64,000 bases of DNA from Qipengyuania pelagi (GTDB taxonomy: Bacteria > Pseudomonadota > Alphaproteobacteria > Sphingomonadales > Sphingomonadaceae): positions 2,094,001-2,158,000 of the forward strand of contig NZ_WTYD01000001.1 of NCBI RefSeq assembly GCF_009827295.1, read 5' to 3'. This document shows, piece after piece, positions 23,708 to 30,624 of this stretch (the stretch's first letter is position 1; each line of letters begins with the position of its first letter). The notes beneath the pieces are model-generated. The model searched no databases. It was given only the letters and a program-made list of their open reading frames with translations, and was not told the origin of the DNA. The position numbers and the translations under genes are program-made.

Positions 23708-24705
23708 TGACCGGTGCCTCCGCCCCGCTGGACTATAGCAGCCTTCTGAATGTGCCGGATCGCCAGCGCAGCGTGCAGGACGTCGCGCTGCCCACCGTTC
23801 GCGTTTGCGATCGGATACAACCCGACGCCACGCAGGCCGCCATCGGGTTGAACGCATTGGAGGAGCAGTACGGTGCGATCACCGGCGAATTGCCGCTGGG
23901 CGGCTGGAACGGGCTGAGACGCAACGCTCACGGCCGCCTCCGCCTTATTGCTTCGCTGCGGAATACGGCACCCTGGCTGTATGCGGCGACCAACATCGTC
24001 GAACGCCAGCTCGAGGTCGCCCTCCACGTGGGGCATCCCTGGCTCGCGTTCCGTCCGCTGTTGCTGGTCGGCGCTCCAGGCTCGGGCAAGTCTCACTTTG
24101 CCATGCAGATGGCCGAAGCAGCGGGAGTCACTTTCGTGCAGGTTCCGATGGGAGGCGACAGTGACAACCGTTCACTGGCCGGCACCGCCCGGGGATGGAC
24201 CGGGGCGCAGCCGGCTCTTCCCGTCGTCGCGATGGTTCAGCACGGAACCGCCAACCCACTGATCATTCTGGACGAGATCGAGAAGGTCTCGGGAGAGCGG
24301 CGCAACGGTAACGCGCACGAAGCGCTCTTGAGCATGCTTGAGCCGCGCACAGCCGGGTGCTGGTATGATCGGTGCCTGATGGCGGCGGTGGACCTGCGGC
24401 ACGTGGTGTGGGTGGCGACCGCCAACTCGCTGCACGGCATCCCGCCCCCGCTGCTGTCCCGCTTCGACGTCGTTAATGTGCCAGTCCCCGGCCCGCGGGA
24501 CGCGGATGCATTAATTGAAAGTCTTCGCCGCGATTTCTGTCAGCGGCTCGGTTTGCTTGCGGGTCTGCAGCCGCGGCTCGATGACAGTGTTGTGAGGCTC
24601 CTACGCCGGCATTTCCACCGATCGGGATCGATCAGGTTGCTTCGGCGCGGAGTCGAGATCGCGATGGGCGAAGCGATTAGAGCTTTGCCCCGTGTGGTCC
24701 ACTAG
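23707..24705 (+). CDS. Lon-type AAA+ ATPase without protease domain
   Basis: 332 aa. Walker A GAPGSGKSHF sits near residues 121-130 and Walker B LIILDEIEK near 184-192. Sensor-1 VVWVATANS and the arginine-finger-like PPPLLSRFDVV follow, with a helical lid (VRLLRRHFHRSGSIRLLRRG). This is the Lon AAA+ module order. There is no C-terminal serine-lysine protease domain and no N-terminal Lon substrate domain, so it is a stand-alone remodeller. It is last in the ArsR-controlled operon. It may load or remodel the exonuclease or the two unknown proteins, which is inference from linkage. Confidence 0.85.
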   Translation: MTGASAPLDYSSLLNVPDRQRSVQDVALPTVRVCDRIQPDATQAAIGLNALEEQYGAITGELPLGGWNGLRRNAHGRLRLIASLRNTAPWLYAATNIVERQLEVALHVGHPWLAFRPLLLVGAPGSGKSHFAMQMAEAAGVTFVQVPMGGDSDNRSLAGTARGWTGAQPALPVVAMVQHGTANPLIILDEIEKVSGERRNGNAHEALLSMLEPRTAGCWYDRCLMAAVDLRHVVWVATANSLHGIPPPLLSRFDVVNVPVPGPRDADALIESLRRDFCQRLGLLAGLQPRLDDSVVRLLRRHFHRSGSIRLLRRGVEIAMGEAIRALPRVVH

Positions 24706-25031
24706 GCTCATGGCTGCGAACTAACCTTTCCTTCGATCGCTGGTAGAAGCGCGTGACGGTGCGCGCGTCTCAGTGGTGTAGGGCAATCCCAGCGTGATGG
24801 GCGGACCGTCTGAGAACGACCTTCGCATCCCGAAGACTGTCAGAAATTTGTAGATCAGAACGCCAGTAAGCCATCTATTACAGAATTGGCCCGATTTTTC
24901 ACACAATGACAAGATGTGCCAGTGACTGATCAAGGGCGTCGCCGGCATCAGACCGGAAAAAGATGACTTCTTCGGTCGCAATAGCAGCAAAATGCCAGTG
25001 CCAATCGGAGACAACAGCGTCATTGAAAAGG
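24706..25031. other. 326-base AT-richer junction next to the tRNA-Lys 3' end
   Basis: Separates the accessory operon from tRNA-Lys. A 100-codon minus-strand frame (24721-25023) has no recognisable features and unlike codon use. No integrase and no second copy of the tRNA 3' end were noticed in this gap. It is the expected position of an island/chromosome junction. Confidence 0.4.
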
Positions 25032-25107
25032 TGGTGAGCCCTGCTGGGTTCGAACCAGCGACCTACTGATTAAAAGTCAGTTGCTCTACCGACTGAGCTA
25101 AGGGCCC
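25032..25107 (-). tRNA. tRNA-Lys (anticodon TTT)
   Basis: 76 bases including an encoded CCA (25032-25034). On the minus strand it runs GGGCCCTTAGCTCAGTCGG... with anticodon stem-loop CTGACTTTTAATCAG (anticodon TTT) and T-arm GCTGGTTCGAACCCAGC. The acceptor pairs GGGCCCT with AGGGCTC, with one G-T pair. Its 3' end faces the accessory block, a common island attachment orientation. The folK reading frame runs 45 bases into its 5' half on the same strand. Confidence 0.97.
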
Positions 25108-25635
25108 ACGCGCGCTGTTCACGCGATTGGTGTTGCGCGCCCTAGGGAGCGGGCGCGGGGCGGTCAAGCGGGTCGATAGCTGGCGCAGGGTCAGCCCGGT
25201 CGAGGGATCGCGCCAGAGAGGCGCGATTTCGGCTGCCGGTCCGAGCACGAAGGGGCGGATGCGAAAGGCCGGGTGGGGGATCGCGAGGCGGTCAGAAACG
25301 AAATCAACGCCGCTCCACAGGATCAGATCGATATCGAGCGGGCGGGCGCGCCAGCGCTGGCCTCTTCTGCGGCGGCCGAAGGCGCGCTCGATTGCCTGCA
25401 TCTCACGAAGCATGGCCTCGGGCCGCAAATCGCTGGTAACAAGCGCCGCCGAATTGGCGTAGCGGCGCTGCGAGGGGCCGACCGGCGCGCTGGTGACGAT
25501 GCGCGCGACCTCGTCCACTGCGATTCCCTTCGCTGCGATGTGGTCGATCGCCGCCCGCAAGACTGCGCGCGGGCCGCCAATGCGCGGCACGCGCATATTC
25601 GAGCCGAGCGCGATCAGGTAGCGATGCGCGCTCAG
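25063..25635 (-). CDS. folK: 6-hydroxymethyl-7,8-dihydropterin pyrophosphokinase, probable CTG start
   Basis: HPPK of folate synthesis. YLIALGSNMRVPRIGGPRAV is the first strand and N-terminal motif, RYANSAALV the central motif, and FGRRRRGQRWRARPLDIDLI the signature with the Mg-ATP acidic pair. No ATG, GTG or TTG lies in frame before the essential LIALGSN strand. The likeliest start is CTG at 25635, which overlaps the aguB stop as CTGA. The frame continues through ...GPLAQSVEQLTFNQ and stops inside tRNA-Lys, so about 20 C-terminal residues come from intergenic and tRNA sequence. Otherwise it is normal HPPK length. Confidence 0.85.
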   Translation of the reverse strand: MSAHRYLIALGSNMRVPRIGGPRAVLRAAIDHIAAKGIAVDEVARIVTSAPVGPSQRRYANSAALVTSDLRPEAMLREMQAIERAFGRRRRGQRWRARPLDIDLILWSGVDFVSDRLAIPHPAFRIRPFVLGPAAEIAPLWRDPSTGLTLRQLSTRLTAPRPLPRARNTNRVNSARGPLAQSVEQLTFNQ

Positions 25636-26507
25636 ATATCCTCGCAGAGCCGCCCATAGAGCTGCGGCCTTCGATCGCGGAAGAATCCCATCCCCGCGCG
25701 ATGCGTCGCCGCGCGGTCGAGGTCGAGCGTCGCGGTGAGGACGCCACTCTCCTGCGATCCGTATTCGGCGAGGTAATCGCCCCATTCGTCGGTGATGAAG
25801 CTGTGGCCGTAAAAGCTCTGGCTGCGGTCCGCCGGGCCTTCGTGCCCGATCCGGTTGGCGGCGGCGACGGGCATACAGTTCGACACCGCATGGCCAATCA
25901 TGGCACGGCGCCACATCCGGCTGGTGTCTAGATCGGCGTCATAGGGTTCGGAGCCGATCGCGGTGGGATAGAGCAGGACCTCCGCGCCCATCAGGGCCAT
26001 CGCGCGGGCGCATTCGGGATACCACTGGTCCCAGCACACGCCGACGCCGATGCGCGCCGTGCCGCCCTCGCAAGCGATATCCCACACCTTGAACCCGTCG
26101 TTACCGGGGCGGAAATAGTATTTTTCCTCGTATCCCGGTCCATCGGGAATGTGGCTCTTGCGGTATGTGCCCATGATCGCCCCATCGGGACCGATCATGG
26201 CGAGCGTGTTGTAATAATGGTGCCCGTCGCGCTCGAAGAAGCTGGTGGGGATCGCGACCTTGTGGCGTGCGGAGAGCTCGCGCATTGCGGCGACGCTTTC
26301 GTCCTGATCGGTCGGACGCGCGCGGGCGAACAGCGCCTCGTCCTCCTCGCGACAGAAATAGTCGCCTGCGAACAGTTCGGGCGGCAGGATCAGCTGCGCG
26401 CCCTCGCCCGCCGCCTGGTCTACCAGTTCGGCGACGGCGGCGATGTTGTCGGCAGGCTCGGGCCGGGCCAGAGGCAATTGCAGGACGGACAGGGTCAGCG
26501 CTCTCAT
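25632..26507 (-). CDS. aguB: N-carbamoylputrescine amidase (carbon-nitrogen hydrolase)
   Basis: 291 aa nitrilase-superfamily enzyme. The triad is visible: Glu in LPPELFAGDYF, Lys in TYRKSHIPDGPGYEEKYYF, and Cys in GVCWDQWYPECARAMALMG. The YRKSHIPDGPGY...EKYYF and QWYPE motifs are those of AguB, which hydrolyses N-carbamoylputrescine to putrescine in the agmatine pathway. The C-terminal DRRPQLYGRL is also typical. It ends in a four-base overlap with folK. No aguA (agmatine deiminase) is in the window. Confidence 0.9.
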   Translation of the reverse strand: MRALTLSVLQLPLARPEPADNIAAVAELVDQAAGEGAQLILPPELFAGDYFCREEDEALFARARPTDQDESVAAMRELSARHKVAIPTSFFERDGHHYYNTLAMIGPDGAIMGTYRKSHIPDGPGYEEKYYFRPGNDGFKVWDIACEGGTARIGVGVCWDQWYPECARAMALMGAEVLLYPTAIGSEPYDADLDTSRMWRRAMIGHAVSNCMPVAAANRIGHEGPADRSQSFYGHSFITDEWGDYLAEYGSQESGVLTATLDLDRAATHRAGMGFFRDRRPQLYGRLCEDI

Positions 26508-26517
26508 GCGCGCCGAA

Positions 26518-27282
26518 TTAGGTTTCGCGCAGCGCGAAGTCCACCTGGATATAGACGTCCGACCGCGTGGTGCCGACCATCATCGAAGGCGAGCGCTCTT
26601 CCGGGCGTGGCATGGCCACCGGCGGCGGAGGCGGCGCGGCGCTCTGCGTCTGGACCATCATGCTGTCCGCCATCGCTTCCGCCCCGCGCAAATAGGTCTG
26701 CCCCTGCGTGCCGCCCGCATCGCGGATATAGAGCACGCGGCTGACCTCCATCCCCGCAGCCTTGGCATAGGCTTCGGCCCTTTTGCGCGCGGCCTTGTAG
26801 GCGTCGGCATAGGCGAGATTCGCGGTCGCCTCGGGATCGGTCATCGACAGGGATGGGCCGGAGACGATGTTCGCGCCCGCTTCGGTGACGGCCGTCACCG
26901 CATCGCCCGCGCGATCGGGATTGCGCATCGTCACCTCGACCACATTCGCGGCCTGATACTGCCCCTTGCGATCGCCATATTCGATCCGCCGGACCGTGAC
27001 GGCACGGGTCTGGATGTCCTTTTCGGCGACGCCCAAATCACGCAGGGTCGCAACGATCTCGGCGATCTTTTTCTGATTGGCCTCGCTCGCGGCACGGGCA
27101 TTGGCGGCAAAGGTTTCGATACCGGCCTGGAACTGCGCCTGGTCGGGCCGCGATTCGGCTTGGCCGCTAGCGCTGACGGACAGCAGCGTCTCGCCATGAT
27201 CGACGCCGCGCGCCTCGTCCGCCCGATCGCCGCACGCCGCGAGGGCCAAAGGCGCGGCGACGCAGAAAAGCAGATGTCTCAT
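26518..27282 (-). CDS. SIMPL-domain (DUF541) lipoprotein
   Basis: 254 aa. The lipoprotein signal MRHLLFCVAAPLALAAC ends in a lipobox (LAAC, Cys17). The SIMPL body follows: LLSVSASGQAESRPDQAQFQ, GVAEKDIQTRAVTVRRIEYG, YQAANVVEVTMRNPDRAG and AYADAYKAARKRAEAYAKAA, then a Pro-rich linker (APPPPPVAMPRP) and DVYIQVDFALRE. Periplasmic or membrane anchored; the family (BP26/OMP28) is linked to oxidative-stress resistance and forms oligomeric channels in Brucella. The start is ATG 27282 with GGGGGA seven bases upstream. That ribosome site is buried in an 18-bp hairpin (27285-27325). Confidence 0.88.
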   Translation of the reverse strand: MRHLLFCVAAPLALAACGDRADEARGVDHGETLLSVSASGQAESRPDQAQFQAGIETFAANARAASEANQKKIAEIVATLRDLGVAEKDIQTRAVTVRRIEYGDRKGQYQAANVVEVTMRNPDRAGDAVTAVTEAGANIVSGPSLSMTDPEATANLAYADAYKAARKRAEAYAKAAGMEVSRVLYIRDAGGTQGQTYLRGAEAMADSMMVQTQSAAPPPPPVAMPRPEERSPSMMVGTTRSDVYIQVDFALRET

Positions 27283-27284
27283 AA

Positions 27285-27325
27285 GCAAATCCCCCGATGT
27301 GATAGTGTCACACCGGGGGATTTGC
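27285..27325 (-). promoter_or_regulatory. 18-bp hairpin sequestering the SIMPL gene ribosome site
   Basis: On the minus-strand RNA, GCAAATCCCCCGGTGTGA pairs with TCACATCGGGGGATTTGC across a five-base loop (CACTA). Seventeen Watson-Crick pairs and one G-U give a near-perfect stem. The 3' arm contains the GGGGGA Shine-Dalgarno and ends two bases before the ATG at 27282. It lies 30 bases after the upstream gene's stop, so it could be a terminator, a translational switch or both. Confidence 0.7.
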
Positions 27326-27354
27326 GCTTCGTTTACTGAACCTTGGCTGACAGG

Positions 27355-28212
27355 TCAGCGCTTCCTGAACAGGAGCGTCATCCGGTCGCTTTCGCCGATA
27401 TTTTCCAGCTCCGGCTTCTTTCCACCCCAGCTCGGCGGCATCTGCCACACACCGCCTTCGTGGTCGGCCGTATCGAGCGGATTGGCGTTGATATCGCTCA
27501 TGCCGACCAGTTCGAAGCCGTGCGCCTCGACCAGCGCGATCACATCTTCCTGCCGCAGATAGCCATTCGCACCGGTGGTGTAGTCGCCCGGCGCGTCGGA
27601 CTTGGCGCGGTGCTGGACGATGCCAAGCATCCCGTCATCCTTGAGGAGGCCGCGCATCCGCATCAGCTCGGTATAGAGCACGCCCGACCGCAGAAGATTG
27701 TGCATCTCGCGGAACACGAGCACGCGGTCGACCTGGCCCTTTATTTCTTCGGGAAGGTCCTGCGACGCATAGACCGAGATCGGTGCGCCCGACAGGTTCC
27801 AGCCACCCCGCGCCGTTTCGAAATCGCCCGGCAGCTTCGCGAAATAATTCGCGAACCGCTCGCCATCCGCCGCAGCGGGATCGGGGGTCAACCCGACATA
27901 GCGACCCTCCGCGCCCAGATAGGGCACCAGCACGCGCGTGTACCAGCCGCTCGCGGGCATGTAATCGACCACCGTCATGCCCGGCTTCACCTCGAAGAAA
28001 TCGAGCGTTTCGAACGGATGGCGATACTGGTCGCGGGCGCGATCCTCGGCCCGGTTCTCCATCGCGAGCGCGCGGTTGAGCGCCGCGTGATGGGCGTGGT
28101 CTTCGCCCATGGAGGCCCCATGCGAGGCCATATCGTGACCGGAATGGTCCTGAGCCATGGCAGGCGCGGCGAAAGCCGCGAGCGCGCAGGCGGCGGCGAA
28201 CAGGATACGCAT
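27355..28212 (-). CDS. exported class I methyltransferase-like protein
   Basis: 285 aa. The signal peptide (MRILFAAACALAAFAAPAMA-Q) is followed by a His-rich segment (DHSGHDMASHGASMGEDHAH) and a SAM-methyltransferase fold: FFEVKPGMTVVDYMPASGWY (motif I), VGLTPDP (acidic loop), VDRVLVFREMHNLL and LLKDDGMLGIVQHRA. Secreted methyltransferases of this type recur in sphingomonads and other alphaproteobacteria, but their substrate is unknown. The His-rich tract could bind metal. GGGAGAG is about six bases before ATG 28212. It is divergent from msrA, and the downstream SIMPL gene is separated by a hairpin. Confidence 0.85.
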   Translation of the reverse strand: MRILFAAACALAAFAAPAMAQDHSGHDMASHGASMGEDHAHHAALNRALAMENRAEDRARDQYRHPFETLDFFEVKPGMTVVDYMPASGWYTRVLVPYLGAEGRYVGLTPDPAAADGERFANYFAKLPGDFETARGGWNLSGAPISVYASQDLPEEIKGQVDRVLVFREMHNLLRSGVLYTELMRMRGLLKDDGMLGIVQHRAKSDAPGDYTTGANGYLRQEDVIALVEAHGFELVGMSDINANPLDTADHEGGVWQMPPSWGGKKPELENIGESDRMTLLFRKR

Positions 28213-28313
28213 CGAAATCTCTCCCTGATTTGTCGCGCCAGCTTCTGCCCGGTCAGCCTCCCCCTGACAAGCGGGCGCACCATACCTATCTCCCTTCGCA
28301 AAGGAGATTACGA

Positions 28314-28853
28314 ATGGCTAAGCAACAGGCGATCATGGCGGGCGGGTGCTTCTGGTGCACCGAAGCGGTGATGAACGACGTGATCGGCGTTGAAGAGGTC
28401 GAGAGCGGCTATATCGGCGGCGACGTGGCCGACCCGACCTACAAGCAGGTGTGCAGCGGCGATACCGGCCATGCCGAGGCGGTGCGGGTGACCTTCGATC
28501 CCGACCGGATCGCGCTCGCCGACCTCTACGACGTCTTCATGGGCACGCACGATCCGAGCCAGCTCAACCGCCAGGGCAACGATGTCGGCACCCAGTATCG
28601 CAGCGCGATCTTCCCGCTGGACGACGCACAGCGCAGCGAAGCCGAGGCCGCGATCGAACGCTGGAATGCCGAGCACGATCAGGACGCGGTGACCACGATC
28701 GAAGGCCCGGCAGAGTGGTATCCGGCGGAGGACTATCACCAGGAATACTGGACGGGCGAAGGCCAGCGGAACCCCTATTGCCAGGCGGTGATCCCGCCCA
28801 AGCTGATGAAATTGCGCAAGAGCTTCCAGAAATATCTGAAGGAAGACGCCTGA
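28314..28853 (+). CDS. msrA: peptide-methionine (S)-S-oxide reductase
   Basis: 179 aa, normal MsrA. The catalytic motif GGCFWCTE (Cys ~12) is followed by the family landmarks ESGYIGG, GDTGHAEAVRVTFDP, FMGTHDPSQLNRQGNDVGTQ, YRSAIF and AEDYHQEYW. It reduces methionine-S-sulfoxide in oxidised proteins. AAGGAG (28301-28306) lies seven bases before ATG 28314. It is divergent from the exported methyltransferase and convergent, only two bases apart, with rsmB. The complementary msrB is at 42729-43127 and not linked. The C-terminal resolving cysteine is probably the Cys of PYCQAV. Confidence 0.95.
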   Translation: MAKQQAIMAGGCFWCTEAVMNDVIGVEEVESGYIGGDVADPTYKQVCSGDTGHAEAVRVTFDPDRIALADLYDVFMGTHDPSQLNRQGNDVGTQYRSAIFPLDDAQRSEAEAAIERWNAEHDQDAVTTIEGPAEWYPAEDYHQEYWTGEGQRNPYCQAVIPPKLMKLRKSFQKYLKEDA

Positions 28854-28855
28854 GA

Positions 28856-30097
28856 TTATTGGGGCGGGGCGCGCCAGCGGGCGATGAAGAATCCGTCCAT
28901 GCCGCCCTGATCCGACATCATGCCGGGATCGGTGCGCAGCCAGCCTTCCGAGGTCGGCTGTACGCCGCCCGGCAATTCGTCCGCAGTAATCGGAATCGGG
29001 TCGAGCGCAACGCGCGCGGCCTGATCCTCGCCCTCCTCGCGCTCCAGCGAGCAGACGGCGTAGACCAGCGTCCCGCCCGGCTTCAGCCAACCCTGCGCCC
29101 GCTCCAGCAGCGCGGTCTGCAATTCGGTCAGCTCCGCGATCTGGCGCGGGCCGATGCGATGGAGCACGTCGGGATGGCGGCGCGCAGTGCCGGTCGCGGT
29201 ACAGGGCGCGTCGATCAGGATCGCGTCGTATCGATGCTTCGGCTCCCATTTCAACGCATCGGCGCGGATCGTCCCGGCGGATAGCCCGGTGCGCTTGAGA
29301 TTGTCCTTGAGCAGGTCGAGCCGCCGCTTCGAGATATCGAGCGCGGTCACCTTCCAGCCCTGCGCCGCCAATTGCAGCGTCTTGCCGCCCGGCGCCGCGC
29401 ACAGGTCGAGCGCAGTGCGACCTTCGCCTTTCCCGAGCAGGCGCGCAGGGATAGAGGCCGCAAGATCCTGCACCCACCAGGCACCATCCTCGAAGCCGGA
29501 CAGCTTCTCGACCGCAGCACCACGCGGCAGGCGCAGATGGCCGGGTATCAGGCTGTCGGCGGCAAGCTGGACCTTGAACGGCTCGGTCTCGGCGGGCTCG
29601 CGCAGGGTCAGGTCGAGCGGGGGCGGCTCGGCCAGACCGGCGGCTATGGCCTGCGCCCGCTCGCCCCAGCGCGCGGCGACAGCATCGGGCAGGGTCGGTG
29701 CCTCGGGCAGTCCGGCCTCGCGCTTGGTAAGAGTCGAGAAGACGCCATGCGCCAGCCGCCTCGGCCCGCCCGACAGCAGCGGCAGCCCGGTCGCGATCAC
29801 GGCATGGGGTGGGGTGCCAAGCCTGAGCCATTGCGCCAGCATCAACCGCAGGACCTGACGCGCCTTGGCATCGTCGGGCAGGGTCTGGCGCGTGGCGCTG
29901 TCGATCAGCGTATCGAGGTCGACGAGCCAGCGCAGGGTTTCGCTCGCGATCGCGCGGGCGAGCGCCTTGTCCTCGAACTTGCGGACGTCGGAGGTGGCCG
30001 CGCCGAAGGCGACGTCCAGCGTCTCGCCCCGCCGCAGGACGGCATCGAGCAGGCGAAGCGCGGCGCGGCGCGCGTGGATTCCGGGGGGCTGGGCCAT
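28856..30097 (-). CDS. rsmB: 16S rRNA m5C methyltransferase, RsmB/NOP family
   Basis: 413 aa. The N-terminal NusB-like domain (ARRAALRLLDAVLRRGETLD ... KALARAIASETLRWLVDLDT) precedes the RsmB methyltransferase. SAM motif I is ALDLCAAPGGKT, motif IV is IDAPCTATGTARRHPDV, and motif VI with the nucleophilic Cys is YAVCSLEREEGE. It makes m5C967 in 16S rRNA (E. coli numbering). It is convergent with msrA, with two bases between stops. A hairpin-forming interspersed repeat (30108-30160) lies immediately upstream of its ATG, so the promoter must read through or sit within that repeat. Confidence 0.92.
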   Translation of the reverse strand: MAQPPGIHARRAALRLLDAVLRRGETLDVAFGAATSDVRKFEDKALARAIASETLRWLVDLDTLIDSATRQTLPDDAKARQVLRLMLAQWLRLGTPPHAVIATGLPLLSGGPRRLAHGVFSTLTKREAGLPEAPTLPDAVAARWGERAQAIAAGLAEPPPLDLTLREPAETEPFKVQLAADSLIPGHLRLPRGAAVEKLSGFEDGAWWVQDLAASIPARLLGKGEGRTALDLCAAPGGKTLQLAAQGWKVTALDISKRRLDLLKDNLKRTGLSAGTIRADALKWEPKHRYDAILIDAPCTATGTARRHPDVLHRIGPRQIAELTELQTALLERAQGWLKPGGTLVYAVCSLEREEGEDQAARVALDPIPITADELPGGVQPTSEGWLRTDPGMMSDQGGMDGFFIARWRAPPQ

Positions 30098-30107
30098 GGG
30101 CGATCGC

Positions 30108-30160
30108 CTCTAGAGCATCGCGCGAAAAAGTGGGAACCGGTTTTTCGCATCGGCGATGCG
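30108..30160. repeat. alphaproteobacterial interspersed palindromic repeat
   Basis: The block CTAGAGCATCGCG ... AAGTGGGAACCGGTTTT ... matches the abundant short repeat family seen between genes of many Rhizobiales and Sphingomonadales genomes (recognised from memory). Stem GCGAAAAA (30122-30129) pairs with TTTTTCGC (30141-30148). An outer GCATCG/CGATGC pair (30115-30120, 30154-30159) extends it. Confidence 0.7.
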
Positions 30161-30211
30161 GCACCAGGGGCGTTGCTTGAAACTTCGCGCCAGCCCGCGC
30201 ATTTCCTCATC

Positions 30212-30370
30212 ATGGAAAAACGCGCCACCAAACGTCCCGAGACTTTCGAGAAACCCGCCCACTGGACGAGCGAACCGCCGCCCAAGCCGGAAAAGCCGGA
30301 GATGGACGAAGAACTGAGCCCGACCCGTTACGGCGATTGGGTCAAGGACGGCATCGCGATCGATTTCTGA
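30212..30370 (+). CDS. succinate dehydrogenase assembly factor 4 family (DUF1674)
   Basis: 52 aa. A basic, Pro-rich start (MEKRATKRPETFEKPAHW) is followed by the C-terminal signature SPTRYGDWVKDGIAIDF, which is the DUF1674/SdhAF4 hallmark (D/S-P-T-R-Y-G-D-W-x-x-x-G-x-x-x-D-F). Family members bind the flavinylated SdhA subunit and help assemble complex II. No sdh genes are in the window; as usual in this order, the gene lies next to rsmB, divergently. It is short but complete, with ATG 30212 and stop 30370. Confidence 0.9.
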   Translation: MEKRATKRPETFEKPAHWTSEPPPKPEKPEMDEELSPTRYGDWVKDGIAIDF

Positions 30371-30396
30371 CGGCTTTTTGAATCTGCGCCGGTTTT

Positions 30397-30558
30397 GTTT
30401 CTCGCAGAGATCGCAGAGGGAGAAATGCGCAGAGACGCGGAGAGGTTGGGTTCGCGCCGCAGGCCTTCTGCATTACTCTTACAAGTTGAGGAAATTCGCT
30501 TCGCGAAGAGAGCTAGATCTCTGCGTCTCTCTTTTACGCTGCGATCTCTGCGCGAAAC
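30397..30558. mobile_element. 162-bp MITE-like element with 20-bp terminal inverted repeats
   Basis: GTTTCTCGCAGAGATCGCAG (30397-30416) and the complement of CTGCGATCTCTGCGCGAAAC (30539-30558) match at 19 of 20 bases. A second inner pair (GCAGAGACGCGGAGAG near 30429-30444 and CTCTGCGTCTCTC near 30519-30531) adds symmetry. There is no open frame inside. It lies between sdhAF4 and the P450 gene. The GCAGAG-rich arms recall a repeat seen in other sphingomonad genomes. Confidence 0.55.
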
Positions 30559-30624
30559 CAAAACTCCTGATCTATCGTCCGCGCGCCATGGCGGAAGGCG
30601 CTCGAACCTCTCTTCCAGCCCAAG

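Noticed and set aside
24721..25023. 100-codon minus-strand frame next to tRNA-Lys
   Set aside because: No motif, atypical composition and no ribosome site; considered as an integrase remnant but no tyrosine- or serine-recombinase residues were seen.
28308..30164. 618-codon minus-strand frame over msrA and rsmB
   Set aside because: A frame shadow; rsmB (minus, other frame) and msrA (plus) explain the region.
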